From Gambelia wislizenii (taxonomy: Eukaryota > Chordata > Lepidosauria > Squamata > Crotaphytidae), in NCBI GenBank assembly GCA_030847615.1, contig JAUMIR010000005.1, positions 63,577,001-63,641,000 of the forward strand: a stretch of DNA of 64,000 bases, read 5' to 3'. The notes below the pieces were generated by a model. That model did no database searches. It worked only from the letters and a program-made list of their open reading frames with translations, and had not been told where the DNA came from. Position numbers and translations under genes: made by a program. Of the stretch, positions 12,505 through 24,117 are shown piece after piece (the first letter of the stretch is position 1; every line of letters starts with the position of its first letter).

Positions 12505-13690
12505 AGCTACAGTCCTAGGACCTAGGAGCAAGCCCATTTGAACTCAATGACAAATTACTTCTAAGCAGACACACAATATCCAGTTGTGCTGTATGGGCTG
12601 GTATGTTAATGTGTTTAACCATAGAAAACATGGCCCTTGTAACAGTTCCACAACACTTGGAAAGCCACATATTCCCCACATGTCATCCTGAGTTACAATC
12701 CCTCCAAGAATTTTGTGAAAAGGACAGTATCCCAAATAGAAATATCAAGAGCATTATTCTCCAGGTTTGCTTTTCCGTATGATATATGAAACATGGTAAG
12801 TAACTTGCAGCAATGCCTCAAATTTATGTGCTGAAAGCTATTCAGATCTAAAATAAGCACTAACAAACGGGCAACCTTGGCAGTTGCAATGTTAATAAAT
12901 CAAATTCACCAAGGTAAGCTGTATTTTTACTTCAAGTGGATCTATCATCAGAGGCTAGTGATAATGATACAGCTACAAGAAAAATAAATGTGCTTTTTCT
13001 GACCTTGACTATAATTCAGTTAACAGCTTGCCTCACAATTTTGCACTGAACATATCACTGGGTGTTATCTTGTTAAAGGTTTATATATATACATTAGTTC
13101 TATTTTTAATCATTATCTGTGTCATAAAATTGGCATTTCTTTAAGGAATTCAACAAAGTATGCAAACCAATAACTTTTAGAACAAAAGCACAAAAAAGCA
13201 TTGTTTGAAGATGTGGCAATACATTTGTTGATTGACATCACTTTAATACTTCAAATAATCACTGGTTGGTGTGCATTCACTGATCTCTTGCTGCATTAAT
13301 AGAGTCTACAACCACTTCAAGAAAAGAAAAACATTTCTTTGCTTAAAAACAGGGTTATCATCCAATGTAAAAAATAAAACATAAAAAGCAGTTTAAGAGC
13401 AAACTTGGTAGTTCAATAATCCTCAAGGATTTTGTCAAAAAGAGATCTATTTGAATTTCAGAAGGAAAAATATATTGTTTCTTATGGATACATAATCACT
13501 TTATTTATATCCTGCCTTTCCCCCGAGAATGAGACCCAAGATGGCTGGTTCAAGGCAGTTATTCCATAACTGATTATGGAAGATCCTGAGAGGATGTCCT
13601 CTCTCTACCAAGGACATTATCACCTGCCTCCTGTCTCATGGCAATCACATTATTAAAGGAAATGGCAACATATTGGTTGTAAAACATTTA
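12505..13690. other. AT-rich stretch, possible old LINE tail
   Basis: No gene visible. 12780-13480 is complex unique-looking AT-rich sequence. At 13497-13560 TTTATATCCTGCCTTTCCCC resembles the complement of the L2-type 3-prime tail seen at 28840, so a decayed minus-strand LINE end may lie there. Confidence 0.35.
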
Positions 13691-13879
13691 TTATTACTTC
13701 CTCGTCATTCGTGCAATTGTGCTCCTTTGGCAAACCCCTGGTGCAATAGGTCCTTTTGCTTCAGTTCCAGGATGACTGCTTCTTTGGAATAGCAATGGGG
13801 AAGGGGAAGAGAGAGGGAGAGGAGAGGAATCAGGCCCTCTGTCATGATGGAGTTCCATCATCCTTCTCCAGGTGATTGC

Positions 13880-14653
13880 AACTCCCATCATGGGGTCAGA
13901 ACTACTTCTGCAAGAACTACATTTCCCAGTATCTGTAATCACCAGTTCCCTGATCTTCAGGAACAGGGTTAAGATAAGTAGGAGGTGGGACTCATCTGCT
14001 AAGCTGACATCAGCATGACATCACATCACCTGACTAAAGAGCCAATGAGGTTTGGCTAATGGTGATTTGAAGAGTTGCAGCCCTTTGTTTGGAGACGCAT
14101 GGCTTTCTTTCATCAATGAAGGCAGACCTATGAACTCCCGCTGAGCATCCATGAATCTCAGAGGCTGTGCTAGGCGCCCGGCTTTTGGATAAGCATGTGG
14201 CTAGCCCCAATTTGAACACCGGATTTAATCCTGCTGGACTTCAGAATGTGAGTGGAACTTTCTGTAGTGTTTAGGGACAATGTATTAACTAGATTGCATT
14301 AGAATTGATTTGTCTTATTCCTTGACTGGATGAATTCTGTACTTGCTATATCTTATAACTTTAAGCTGGACCCTGAAGGAAAATATGTTTCTTCACGATA
14401 TGATTTCGCTTTAACTGTATTACTTGCTTGAACATAAATAAAAACCTTTCTATTTTTCCTATCTAAAACAAGCCTCTTACACATGCTTACCTCTCGGGTC
14501 TTCACTACAGGCTTTCTCTCTTTCTGGGGACAGGAGGGAGGAGTTGGTTGGTAAATCTCATTTAAGGCTGGGAAGCCTACAACCCGTGTAATTGTCCTCT
14601 TGTAATCACATTTTTAAAAAGAGTTTCCTGAAATCAAGAGATGGTGGCAGCTT
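13880..14653 (+). mobile_element. LTR-like block with partial primer site
   Basis: Promoter-like elements (GAGCCAATGAGG at about 14039) are followed by an AATAAAA polyadenylation signal near 14437. At 14642 TGGTGGCAGC matches the first ten bases of the tRNA-Leu primer site seen intact at 40636. This order fits the 5-prime LTR and leader of a retroelement. I cannot find matching LTR ends, so the call and the limits are tentative. No retroviral reading frame follows. Confidence 0.4.
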
Positions 14654-14759
14654 TTGTTCTCTAGGGCTGCCCTTGAGTGAGGCTACTAAGGGTTCCTTTA
14701 GAGGAGAGCTAGTTCTGGGGGTGGGTGTCCAGGCTGAGAGATCCCAGACGAGCTAAATT

Positions 14760-15017
14760 TCACACCCCCTCATGCCACATAACTGCAGTCATCCTGGAAC
14801 TGAAGTGAAAGGACCTATCACAGCATTGGCAGCAGTGGAACAATTGTGATATTGGCAGGTATTGATGGGATTTTCCTGTCAATTGAAAGGGACACAACAG
14901 TAATGAGTAGAATGTAAAGTAGCAACAGGATAACCAGGTGTCATCTGATAAGTGCTGGCCAAATTCATTACTGTCCTGATGAAATGCTGCTTTAGCAGCC
15001 TCATGTAATAAAGTACC
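14760..15017. mobile_element. B-type element fragment (copy B1)
   Basis: The right end AGCCTCATGTAATAAAGTACC is a decayed version of the AGCCTCATGTGATAAAGTCC end seen at 40045-40064. The body shares blocks with 58395-58720, such as ACAATTGTG, the GGTATTGATGGGATTTT region and the GTCATCTGATAAGTG region. The left end was not identified. Confidence 0.45.
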
Positions 15018-15372
15018 AAGACTCTTCTGACACAAAAGATACCCCCAAACAAGGCTTTTACTGTGCAATCACACTGTTTTATTAATGGGAATTTATGGGA
15101 GGTCCAGAGAACTTTATCGTCAATTGGCAGTCTTCTTATATTTTCCAATTGTTTTTTTCCATCTTTTTTTAATTATTATTATTACCAGAGAAAATCAGTT
15201 AAGAAAAGAAGATGTAATAGCTTGCAATTGTGAGTGTTAGGAACCCTTTCTCTGAAAGAAAACTGATCCTCATTTTGTTTGGTAAATATTTTTATTAACA
15301 GAAACAAAAAAATATAAATATAAGCACAAATCTATTTTAAATGCATAAAATACATATAAGACACAATGAATA

Positions 15373-16482
15373 CATAGATTTTCCTTGGTTTTTTTCCAGG
15401 CTGTGAGACCATGCTCTGGAATAGTTTCTTTCTGACATTTCGCCTGCATCTTTACTCTGCATCTGGCATCTTCAGAGAATGGTTGGGTAGGAGTATATGT
15501 GAACTTATATATGATGTGACCCCCTGTTGAGGAGTATATGTAAATTTGTGTAATTGAAAGGTTAGTTTCTGGGTATAGAAATGCAAGGCTCGTTAGTGTC
15601 TGTTTGGCTAATGGTTGGTTGATGAGCCATTAACTGCTGCTGGAAAACCCCCTGTCCCTGGGTGGAATTCCTTTGTAAGTGTTGAGCTTTCATTCTACTG
15701 TTTTTCAAAACTGGCAGCCAGATTTTGTTTACTTTTAAGGTTTCTTCTTTCCTGTTGAAGTTGTCCAGGTATTTGTGGATTTCAATAGCGTCTCGGTGCA
15801 TTCTGACACAATAGGTGTTGGCTTGGTCCAGAATGTCAGTGTTTTTAAATAACATTTTGTGTCCAGGTTGGTTTGTAACATGTTCTGCTACTGCTGATTT
15901 TTCTGGCTGGCCCAGTCTGCAGTGTCTCTCATGTTCCTTGATTCGTGTTTGCACACTGTGTTTAGTGGTCCCTACGTAAACCTGTCCACAGCTGCATGGT
16001 ATGCGGTAAACTCCTGCAGCTGTGAGAAGGGTCTCTTTTGTCCTTCGCTGAGCATAGCATTTCTTGGATGTTTTTGGTTGGTCTATAGATTGTTTGGAGG
16101 TTGTGTTTCCTCATCAGTTTCCCTATCCTGTCTGTGACTCCTTTGATGTATGGTAAAAATATCTTCCCTTTGGGTGGCCGTTTTTCTTCTTCATTCCTGT
16201 GGTTTGTTCTGGGTCTGGCTGCTCTTGTGATGTCTGATCTGGATTAACCATTAGCCTGTAGGACCCAGTTTAGGTGCCTCAGTTCATCTTCCACGTAGTG
16301 GGGTTCGCAGATCCTTTTTGCACGGTCTACCAATGTTTTTATTGTGCTTCTTTTTTGTCCTGGGTGATGATTGGAGTTCTTGTGCAGGTATCTGTCTGTT
16401 GGGGGGGGTCTGTATACCTTGTGACCTAACCATTGGTTTGATTTGCGGGTGACTAGAACATCCAAGAATGGCAGTGTTCAGG
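15373..16482 (-). mobile_element. Penelope-like element inserted in L1
   Basis: The minus strand encodes the end of the Penelope reverse transcriptase, with residues RYLHKNSNHHPGQKRSTIKT and EDELRHLNWVLQANG, then a GIY-YIG endonuclease region. The 3-prime end carries the signature TTCTCTGAAGATGCCAG-type segment, repeated as isolated tails at 36705, 52301 and 61076. It is 5-prime truncated at 16482, where it meets L1. Confidence 0.85.
15562..16465 (-). pseudogene. Penelope RT end and GIY-YIG endonuclease remnant
   Basis: The frame at 16465-16244 is the C-terminal RT/thumb region. A stop follows and the reading shifts frame near 16030. The endonuclease begins with GVYRIPCSCGQVYVG at about 16020-15976, which holds the GVY and YVG core motifs and paired cysteines, and continues as RIKEHERHCRLGQPEKSAVA with a stop-free run to 15562. 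The known role is nicking the target DNA for reverse transcription. The frameshift and missing N-terminus make it inactive. Penelope endonuclease elements are well known in lizards. Confidence 0.85.
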
Positions 16483-16775
16483 TTTCATCTGAAATCTAAC
16501 TTTTAAAATATCCTCCAAAGTCTTATGGATTTGAGTCCAATATTCCTGGGGGGTTTTCACAAATCCACCACATACGAAACAGTGACCCAGTTTTCTGTTC
16601 ACATTTCCAACACTTATTAGAGCAATTCTTGTACATTTTAGAAAGTCTCCCAGGAATCAGATACCATCTACACATCATCTCAAGTTCTCTTTCAAATTGT
16701 AACACAAGAAAATTTCAAACTTTTTGTCCAGAATCTCTCCCATTGCTCCATCTGAATTTTGTGACCATTTTACCA

Positions 16776-17002
16776 GAGCAATAGCAATAGCATTGATATT
16801 TATACACTGCTTATCAGTGCCAAAGCACTCCCTAAGTGGTTTACAATGATTTTTAGCTAATTGCCCCCAGCAAGCTGGGTACTCATTTTACCGAGCTGTG
16901 GAAGGATAGAAGGATGAGTCAATCTTGGAGCCCTCTGGGATCAAACTCGTAACCTTGTGACTTGCAGTACTGGCATTTAACCACTGTGCCACCAGGGCTC
17001 CC
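16776..17002 (-). mobile_element. tRNA-derived SINE with LINE-like tail inside L1
   Basis: On the minus strand the head reads GGGAGCCCTGGTGGCACAGT, then GGTTACGAGTTTGATCCC as box B, then a body with AAAATGAGTACCCAGCTTGC. It ends in the GCAGTGTATAAATATCAATG type of tail and (GCTATT) repeats. TTACCA flanks both sides (16770-16775 and 17003-17008). It differs from the Sauria-type SINE and belongs to a second squamate SINE class with an L2/CR1-like tail. Confidence 0.8.
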
Positions 17003-17057
17003 TTACCATACAATCCTTTACCTACTCATCTTCCATCTCAAACCTCAACAGCAGTTT

Positions 17058-18166
17058 TTACATTTTAGCTACCAATTGTTCACCATTTGTACATAACTGT
17101 GATTCAAACTCAGATACATTCATTTTAAAACCCTGCCTCTTTTCATTCATCTTGTATCTTTCATTCAATTTCCTGTAGGAAAACCAATGCAGAGTACAAC
17201 CTTCTGCTTCTAATTCACCTCTTGACTTCAGTCTAAACTGGCTGTTTTCTAATATCAACAAATATTTATAAGTAACCCATGCATCTTTCTGGTAGGTTTC
17301 TCTCCTAAACAAGTGCTTCATGAGGTGAATGCCAGAAGGCAATTCTAATCTTATCTTCTAATCTTACGTAAGAATAAATCTTATATTTATTCCATACACA
17401 AGTAATACATAGTGATCATTAAAATTTGAATCAGCTTTTTCCTTCCTGTACCAAAGAAAACCATGAATTCCAAATTCCATATCAAACCCCTCCAGCTGCA
17501 ATAATCTCTCATTCTTCAGTGAAATCCAATCTTTCAACCATACCAAATAATAAGCAGAATAATATGCTTTAAAATCAGGCAGGCACAAACCTCCTCTTTT
17601 CCCTATCATCTTGTAAAATCTTAAATTGACTCTAGGTCTTTGGTCATGCCAAGTGAAAGTGAATAAATATTTCTGCCATTGTTTGAAAGGTTTGTCATTT
17701 AATATGCTCTGTACGGATTGAAAAATAAATAACATTTTAGGTAACACATTCATTTTAATAACTGAAATTTTACCCATAAGTGACATTTTCAACTTATTCC
17801 ATTTCTGTAAATCTTGCTTGATTCTGCTCCATATTTTGCTATAATTGCCATTGAACAAATTTGACTGTTTACATGCAATATTAACCCGTAGATACTTGAC
17901 TTTTTTAACAATTTGAAAACTTGATTTTTCATACAAATGTTTTTGTTCAGATTTAGTCATATTCTTAGCATCACCATCTTCTCTTGATTTATCTTAAAAC
18001 CAGCCAACTCTCCATACTATTTCAGGACATCTTTTAGAGTGTTAATAGACTCTAGAGGATCTTCTTTAAAAATCACTAAATCATTGACAAAAGCTTTTAT
18101 TTTAAATTCATAACCTTTTATCTTCAATCCTTTTACCTTCTCTTCTGACCTTATTGCTTAGGATTG
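17058..18166 (-). pseudogene. L1 ORF2 remnant (reverse transcriptase end and C-terminus)
   Basis: The main stop-free part at 17960-17364 reads KKVKYLRVNIACKQSNLF and then WNKLKMSLMGKISVIKMNVL, a classic L1 post-RT signature. Upstream, the RT active-site block reads FVNDLVIF where L1 normally has F-A-D-D, so the first catalytic aspartate is Asn. Frame breaks follow at about 17350. The downstream cysteine-rich motif reads CWKCEQKTGSLFRMWWIC at about 16620-16570, beyond the SINE. Family assignment is clear; the copy is non-functional. Confidence 0.85.
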
Positions 18167-18193
18167 AGGAATGGGGAATGGATGTCATAAATA

Positions 18194-19050
18194 AGGATTT
18201 GTCTACACCAGCCAATTAAAACATCCTTGCCCCCAACCTCTCAGCGATCTGTCCAGACGATACAGAGCCAATTTCCCATTTCTGGTGTGAACTGTCCACA
18301 TGACATCCTGCCAGTTCAGCACCGAATGCACACTAAACCACCTTTAAAGTTGAGTGAATAAGTTATCTTTTGCTCCAGAGGTCTCCACAAAATGTATTGT
18401 AGTGGCTGTTGCTGCATGAAGACAGCTGGATAAGGCCAGGTTCGAGTGGGTGGCAAGCATCATCAGAGTGGAAGGAAAAAATCTTCCTTCCCAGTGCTCC
18501 ACTGCCATCCTGATCAAGCACCCCCCCTGGCAGAGCCTCACTGGCAACAACATTGCTGGCTGTAATGTCTCCAGGAATCATCAAGCCAACTGATCCAGGG
18601 GGGTGATCGCCATGTGATCTCAACCCCCTCATCCTTGATCGCATGGCTGGATGCCTCCTGGAGACATCACAGCCAGTGACCTCACTCCCCCTCCTGCCTG
18701 GCATGGCAACCCTTCTGCTGAGATCAGAACGGGCACCCAGACATGTGATCAACAAGAAGGGGTCACTCTACCCTCAGCAGAAGCAACGGTGTGCCAGGTG
18801 GGCTTTCCGCAGAACTGCTTGGCCAGTGAGGAAGCAGAGAGGGCAGCTCCAACAAGGATCCATCCCCTTCCCTGCACTTCTCAGCACGCTGTCACTTCTG
18901 CTGGGGGCCGAAACAGGGCTCTGTGTAATCTACAAGAAAGGGGGAAAGAGACCCCCTCCTTGTTGATCACATGATGTGATACCCCATTCTGAGGCAGCAG
19001 TGACACCAAGGATGTTGTCATGGCAGTTATAATCATGGAGTGTGAAAGAG
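18194..19050. mobile_element. Possible D-like composite element
   Basis: AAGGATTTGTCTACACC at 18193 looks like a D-type left end and GTGTGAAAGAGATCC ends near 19050. Between them lie inverted segments: CTCCAGGAATCATC near 18570 is repeated inverted near 18655, and GCATGGCTGGATGCC lies between. Flanks are TAA and TAC, so a TSD is not established. Confidence 0.3.
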
Positions 19051-19058
19051 ATCCTACT

Positions 19059-19400
19059 TCAGGAGTGGGCAACTGCCAGGGCTAGACATTAATTCCCCAC
19101 TAAACTATGGAGCCTCCCCTGGCTGCAGCCTCCCCCCAGGAATTAATAAAGCTTCATTCTATTTTCTTTTTTATAAACACATATGGAGAAATTTAATCAC
19201 ATTTTAGCCTCCTTCCCAGGCAGTTTTGCATCTGTTTTACTTCCTTGTTAAATAAATAACAGCCTAAACACCCCAAAAACATGGGAAAATTGCCCACACA
19301 TTCCTAGGGCATGGGGGGGGCTTCATTTTTAGCCAAAAAATTCAGGGAAAATAAAAAATGGGGAAATGGCATTGTGGCATCCATACTTTCCGCATCCCAT
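19059..19400. repeat. Possible decayed hAT-like element
   Basis: Starts CAGGAGTGGGCAACTGCC, similar to the hAT-like end at 3868. The body is GC-poor with a CCCCAAAAACATGGG segment. The right end was not found. Confidence 0.3.
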
Positions 19401-21040
19401 CCAACTTTCATTGAGCAAGATGAAGCACAGGTCAAACCCAGATATGAAATGAATGGAACATTCTTTGCTTGGACACAGCTCTAGAATGTCATCTGTGCCC
19501 ATTAAGTTAAAACTGTGTTCTAAGCACTGTCATGTCAGGCAACATTTTTGACAGACATGATCTTTTATGGCATTTGTAATGGACCTGACCTAATAGTATA
19601 AACATGTTATTTTGGAAGGGGGCAAGGAAGAAACCTTTTCTCCCTGTGTTACAGATTGGCACTGAGGTGCAGATAGATTTACAGATCTGCCAAATTTCAG
19701 ATGGATTAATAGATCTGCAAAAGAAATGAAATAACAAAAAAATAGATATTTTTTCCCCATCCTAATGGCACCTGTTATGAGCAGATGGAAATGTGTACAG
19801 TTTTCCTCTCCAGCCCCCCCCCCCGGTTTTTTTTTTTTGAGATTTGAAGCCTCACTTTGGAAAATGTTAAGTAAAGAGTCAGCAACCTTGAAAGCTGATT
19901 TATTTTAAAGTTAAGCCTTTCCAATTCTTTTCATGTCTTTTCTTAATGGCGTAGGGTCCTACTTTTTCTTTCTGACAACATAAAGCCCTGATAAGATTCT
20001 AAACTCAATATTAGAAAGAAATCCATAAAAATATGATCAGGCACACACAAACAGAAGTCAACATGAAAAGTGTTTGTTTTAAAAAAAATTATTCCAAACT
20101 GTAAATGCTACCAGTGAACCTAATTCCTATAGAATTTTCACTTACAAATTCTGCTACTTATTCTGAATATAAAAATGCTATGTGATAAAGAGAACTTCAT
20201 CAGCTTTCCCATAGATTTATGGTCAAGTACAAACCAAGCTCAAGTTAGTAGAAATAGAAAGTTCAAGCACTTATTGATAAAAAGCTGACCATAATGAACG
20301 ATTCTATAAAGCCAGTTTTTCAGAATCTTTAAAGATACACAGTCTATGAAGTTCCAAAAATGAAACTCCATATTCAGCTCACCACCATTTGCCAAAGAAA
20401 AAAACAGTAATAGAGTGGATTTGTCATCACTCACATATTGGAAAAATCCAGTGTGCCACAAATATCTAGCTTGACAGGCATAATCACCTGCCTGTATTCA
20501 TTCTATGTGAAGGAACAAAAATATGTTTTCTACTCAACGCTTCACTAAAACTGAGGTTTCGATTGGTCTGGATATATAGGACATTTCTCCCCCACACCAT
20601 ATGTCTTAGGACAACACAATGAATGGATGATGGCAATAGCCTGAGAGGTTTCAGCTATGGAGCTACGGCTTTGGGGCAGGGGGTTGGCCGCAAATCCCTT
20701 CAGGAACAACCACAAGATCCACAACAACCATCACTCCTTTCTATCCGGGTGGTAATGAAAGACTATTCAAGTATCATAACTGGAAAAGAGGGGAGAAAAG
20801 AAAGCAAACAAAACTTAATTCTAACCAGAATGTTCTCAGGTTCTACCTCATTCTAATGCACAGGTGGGAATCACATGGTCCACATGCTGCATGTAGCTTC
20901 CCCTGTCAGCCATTTTATAGCTGTTGCCCCATTCCATTTTGTGACACACACATAAAAATACAGCTGGAGAATCAAGCATCCAGAAGCCTCCAAGAACACA
21001 TTCTCCACTAAAAGAAGGCATGAGGTCTCCCTTGCACCTT
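19401..21040. other. AT-rich stretch, nothing supported
   Basis: Contains a C run followed by a T run at 19816-19839 and several short open frames without recognisable motifs. No transposon ends that I can pair. Confidence 0.35.
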
Positions 21041-21440
21041 GGGTCCTTTTCACACTACACTGTTATAGTGCTATATTTCTTTCTAACTGCCATGATAACA
21101 TCCTATGGAATCCTGGGGCTTGTAGACTGGTGGGATTCTAGAGCTCTCAGACTGAAAAATAATAATAATAATAATAATAATAATGTTTATTATATCGTGC
21201 CATAGGCTTTACATAGCACTTTACAAAGGAGAAAAACAATAATCCAAAATAAACACAAAAACCTGCCTACGGCACACCAATCTAAAACCACAAACAAGAT
21301 TATAAAATTAATAAAATATTACTATAACAGAATTAAAACAATACTATTAAAGTGTAAATTAATGCAAATTATAATGGACATAAAATCAAGATGAAAGTTG
21401 GAAGGTGTCCCTGAATAGAATAGTCTTTAATTTAGACTTA

Positions 21441-21769
21441 GGACTTTTTCGGACAAAGAAAAAACAATGCTAGCAGCCTCGCCACGTTGCAAGGCTGCAG
21501 CGCTGCAAGGCGTCCGTTTTGTATGACGCCCGTCCCTAGCAGTACTGTTGCAGTACCGCTGGGACATTTGAGCATTATATTTCGGCAATTTTTACTCACG
21601 ATCGTTGATCGTGAGTAAAAATCTGCTAAATATAATGCTCAAATGTCCCAGCAGTACTGCAACAGTACCGCTAGGGACGGGCGTCATGCAAAACGGACGC
21701 CCTGCAGCGCTGCAGCCTCGCAACGTGGCGAGGCTGCTAGCGTTGTTTTTTCTTTGTCCGAAAAAGTCC
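21441..21769. mobile_element. Fold-back MITE P1
   Basis: A nearly perfect 329-bp palindrome with ends GGACTTTTTCGGACAAAG, arms of about 160 bp and centre near 21605 (GATCGTTGATC). TTA flanks both sides (21438-21440 and 21770-21772). The arms are CpG-containing and include GCTGCAGCGCTGCA. It has no coding capacity. It would form a long hairpin in single-stranded DNA or RNA. Confidence 0.9.
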
Positions 21770-22331
21770 TTAAAGTAGTCTAGAGAGGTGGTGGTCGGCA
21801 AATTCATGGGAAGGAGTTTCCAAAAATAGGGGGCAGCATGGGAGAAGGGGTGTATCCGAGTAGGGACAGAGGAAGTCCTTGGCTGAATCAGCAGCCCTGA
21901 ATCACTAGAGCGCAGGGCGCGAACAGGAAAATAAGGGGAAACAAGTGCTGACAAATAGGTAGGGGCCAGACCATGAAGAGCTTTGAAAGTTAATAATAAC
22001 AGCTTGTAACAAATGCTAAATGGGATCGGGAGCCAGTGAACGGACAACAACAATGGAGTGACATGATCATAATGGCGGGCATAAAAATTTATCCTAGCGG
22101 CAGAGTATTGTACTGAAATCAAGGGGGCAAGATGGGAAAGAGGAAGCCCAGTTAGCAAAGAATTACAGTAATCCAGATGAGAAATAACCAGTGCCTGAAC
22201 CAAAGTCTTAGCAGTAAAAACTGAAAGAAAAGGCCTAATTCGCACTAGATTATAAAGAAAGAAATGACACGACTTTGCCATAGCCTGAATTTGAGGAACA
22301 AATGAAAGGGAAGAATCAAAAATGAAACCAA

Positions 22332-22554
22332 GGAGATTTTCACACTACACTGTTATAGTGTTACTATTCCACTTTATTTGCTATGCCTTCCTCCTGTGGA
22401 ATCCTGGGATTTGCAGTTTAGGGAGGGGCTTTAGCATTCTCAGCCAGAGAGCTCTTAGGCCTCACTAAACTACAAACCCCAGAATTCCACAGGAGGCAGC
22501 CAGAGCAGTTAAGGTGGAATAGTAACACTATAACAGTATAGTGTGAAAATCTCC
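22332..22554. mobile_element. Fold-back MITE P5
   Basis: 223 bp from GGAGATTTTCACACTACAC to GTGTGAAAATCTCC, flanked by CAA on both sides (22329-22331 and 22555-22557). The arms pair as a hairpin and share the TAACAGTATAGTG and CTACAAACCCCAG blocks with C6 and C7. It interrupts the L2-like reading frame exactly. Confidence 0.9.
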
Positions 22555-22739
22555 CAAGACTACGCACTTCCTTCACAGGTTGAATATTCGTGCCATTAAC
22601 TGTGACTGAAAATGAATAATGCAGAGTTGGCTTCTAAATCCTCCTCCCTAAACTGCAAGTCCCAGAATCCAATAGGATGTTGCCATTGCAGTTAAAGTGG
22701 AATATAGCGCTATAATTGTGTAGTGTGAAAGAGCCCCTT

Positions 22740-23925
22740 GCTTTAGTCAAAACAATTGATTTACTATAACTCCTTTATGGAGCCAACTTTATAATTATAA
22801 CTGAGATCTAGATGGATGAGCTGAAGCAATTAGACCAGCTCTGTTGTCCTATGTTCTTGGTGCAACATCAATTTAATCTTGAAGGCGGAGGAGGGAAAGT
22901 CACTGTTACAGACCTTTGAAAAGTTTTTTATTGGGACTATAAATCCCAGAATACTTCAACCAACATTCCCAAATTCTGCTCTATATGGACTCTTTCTTTC
23001 TTGCTACTCGGTAATGCTATTTTAAATAATAGTTGTGTTTGGGGGGGTTGGCGGAGGGGAAGGAAGTTTTTGCTGTTATTTAACATTTTTGCTGTTATTT
23101 CATCATTGTATTTATTGCACTATTTTACTTTTCTCTGCTTTGAGAATTTCTTCATTGAAAAGTGGATTATAAATTTTCTAAATAAATAACGAAGAGAAAA
23201 CATACCATCTGCTCAGGAGATGCTGGGAATAGCTGAAGAGGCTTGGTTAATTATAAACACTTTTTAAAAAATCAGCTCTGGTCCTTTTGAAGCCTGCAAT
23301 AAAACTGTTGACAAGATCACAGCCTAAAATTCTATTTCAACAGGAAACAAAGTTTGGAGTTCATTTTTCTCGTCATTTTGAAGAGTAGACACAAAAAAAT
23401 GTACCGTACTCAGAGGCCCACTGAGTATACATCTCCAACAGATAAGAAATTAAAGAATGGCTGGGCAGTCTCTGGAGATGACAGAGAGAGATACGAACAG
23501 TGAAAAATAAGGGAAGGAACAGATTATTTGGATATAAAGAGGAGAAAAGGTAGAGTAACCCCTTGAACAATTTTGATAATCAGGACAGCTAGAGAGAATT
23601 GGATTTAGCAACAGAAAAGAAATCAGTCACACTGATTAAAGAAATAGTTTGATACCAGTTTAAAATTAAGGGAGGTGATCACCAAAAAATGTAAGAGGAA
23701 ATGTGATTGTTAAGACAAGAACATAAGGCATGAAGACCATCTTTTAGCTTCAAATAGTCCAAGGGTTTAGATAGCATCAAGAACATTCTGTCAGTGTGCA
23801 GAATTAGGAGAAGGCCTAAAAAGGAAATAGCCTGTAAGGTCAAGTACGTTTTGTGGACTGCCTTTGAAGAAAGAGGCTGCAGTCATGTACATTTAGACTT
23901 CTTAACTATACAACTGTAACTGTAA
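22740..23925. other. Unassigned AT-rich stretch
   Basis: No gene supported. TGGGACTATAAATCCCAGAAT at 22932 may be a MITE arm remnant. Otherwise low-complexity AT sequence. Confidence 0.3.
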
Positions 23926-24117
23926 ATCCTGTTCAACAGTGGAATTGATTACCTTGGAAGCTGGTGTATTGTTCATCACTTCAGGTTTTTAAACAGAAGT
24001 TAGATGGCCACTTCTCAAGGCTGCTTTAGAAGTAGATTCCTGTACTGGCAGGGAGTTGGATTCGAAGGCTCCAGTGGACATTTCCAGTTCTGATTCTATG
24101 ATTATGGCTTAATTCAT
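23926..24117 (+). mobile_element. CR1 LINE 3-prime end fragment
   Basis: TTTTTAAACAGAAGTTAGATGGCC, GGCAGGGAGTTGGATT and the terminal GATTCTATGATTATGG follow the order of the CR1 3-prime end, which is preserved better in antisense at 44021. Diverged. Confidence 0.65.

Larger units (their letters stand above)
15285..18166 (-). mobile_element. L1 LINE fragment carrying two later insertions
   Basis: Minus-strand L1. RT-domain remnants lie at about 17960-18166, the C-terminal part of ORF2 at 16490-17960, and a 3-prime UTR with an AATAAA signal at about 15291. It is 5-prime truncated. A Penelope-like element (15373-16482) and a tRNA-derived SINE (16776-17002) interrupt it, and L1-like reading resumes on both sides of each. 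It lacks most of ORF2 and all of ORF1, so it is dead. Confidence 0.75.
21158..22631 (-). mobile_element. L2-like LINE, 5-prime truncated, with (ATT)n tail
   Basis: Minus-strand LINE ending in an (AAT)n stretch at 21158-21183, which is (ATT)n on the coding strand, as in L2-like tails. It inserted into MITE C6 and was later hit by fold-back elements P1 (21441-21769) and P5 (22332-22554). The coding part is described separately. Confidence 0.8.
21386..22631 (-). pseudogene. L2-like reverse transcriptase C-terminal part, interrupted
   Basis: The frame holds the conserved VQALVISHLDYCNSLLTGLP and LLLSVHWLPI, LLLTFKALHGLAPTYLSALV and LRSSDSG blocks of L2/CR1-class LINEs. Two MITEs interrupt it. 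Removing P5 plus one CAA, and P1 plus one TTA, leaves a continuous frame of about 229 codons ending in TGA at 21388-21386. No other stop codon is visible, so the copy was fairly young when the MITEs arrived. It lacks the N-terminal endonuclease and the RT catalytic motif, hence is dead. Confidence 0.85.
21041..22736. mobile_element. C-type MITE (C6) split by an L2-like LINE
   Basis: The left arm starts GGGTCCTTTTCACACTACAC at 21041 and breaks after AGACTGAAAA at about 21157. The right arm resumes at 22632 with TTCTAAATCCTCCTCCC and ends TAGTGTGAAAGAGCCC at 22736. CTT flanks both ends (21038-21040 and 22737-22739). When rejoined the arms pair like those of P5 and C7. This is the oldest layer of the nest. 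Confidence 0.7.
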
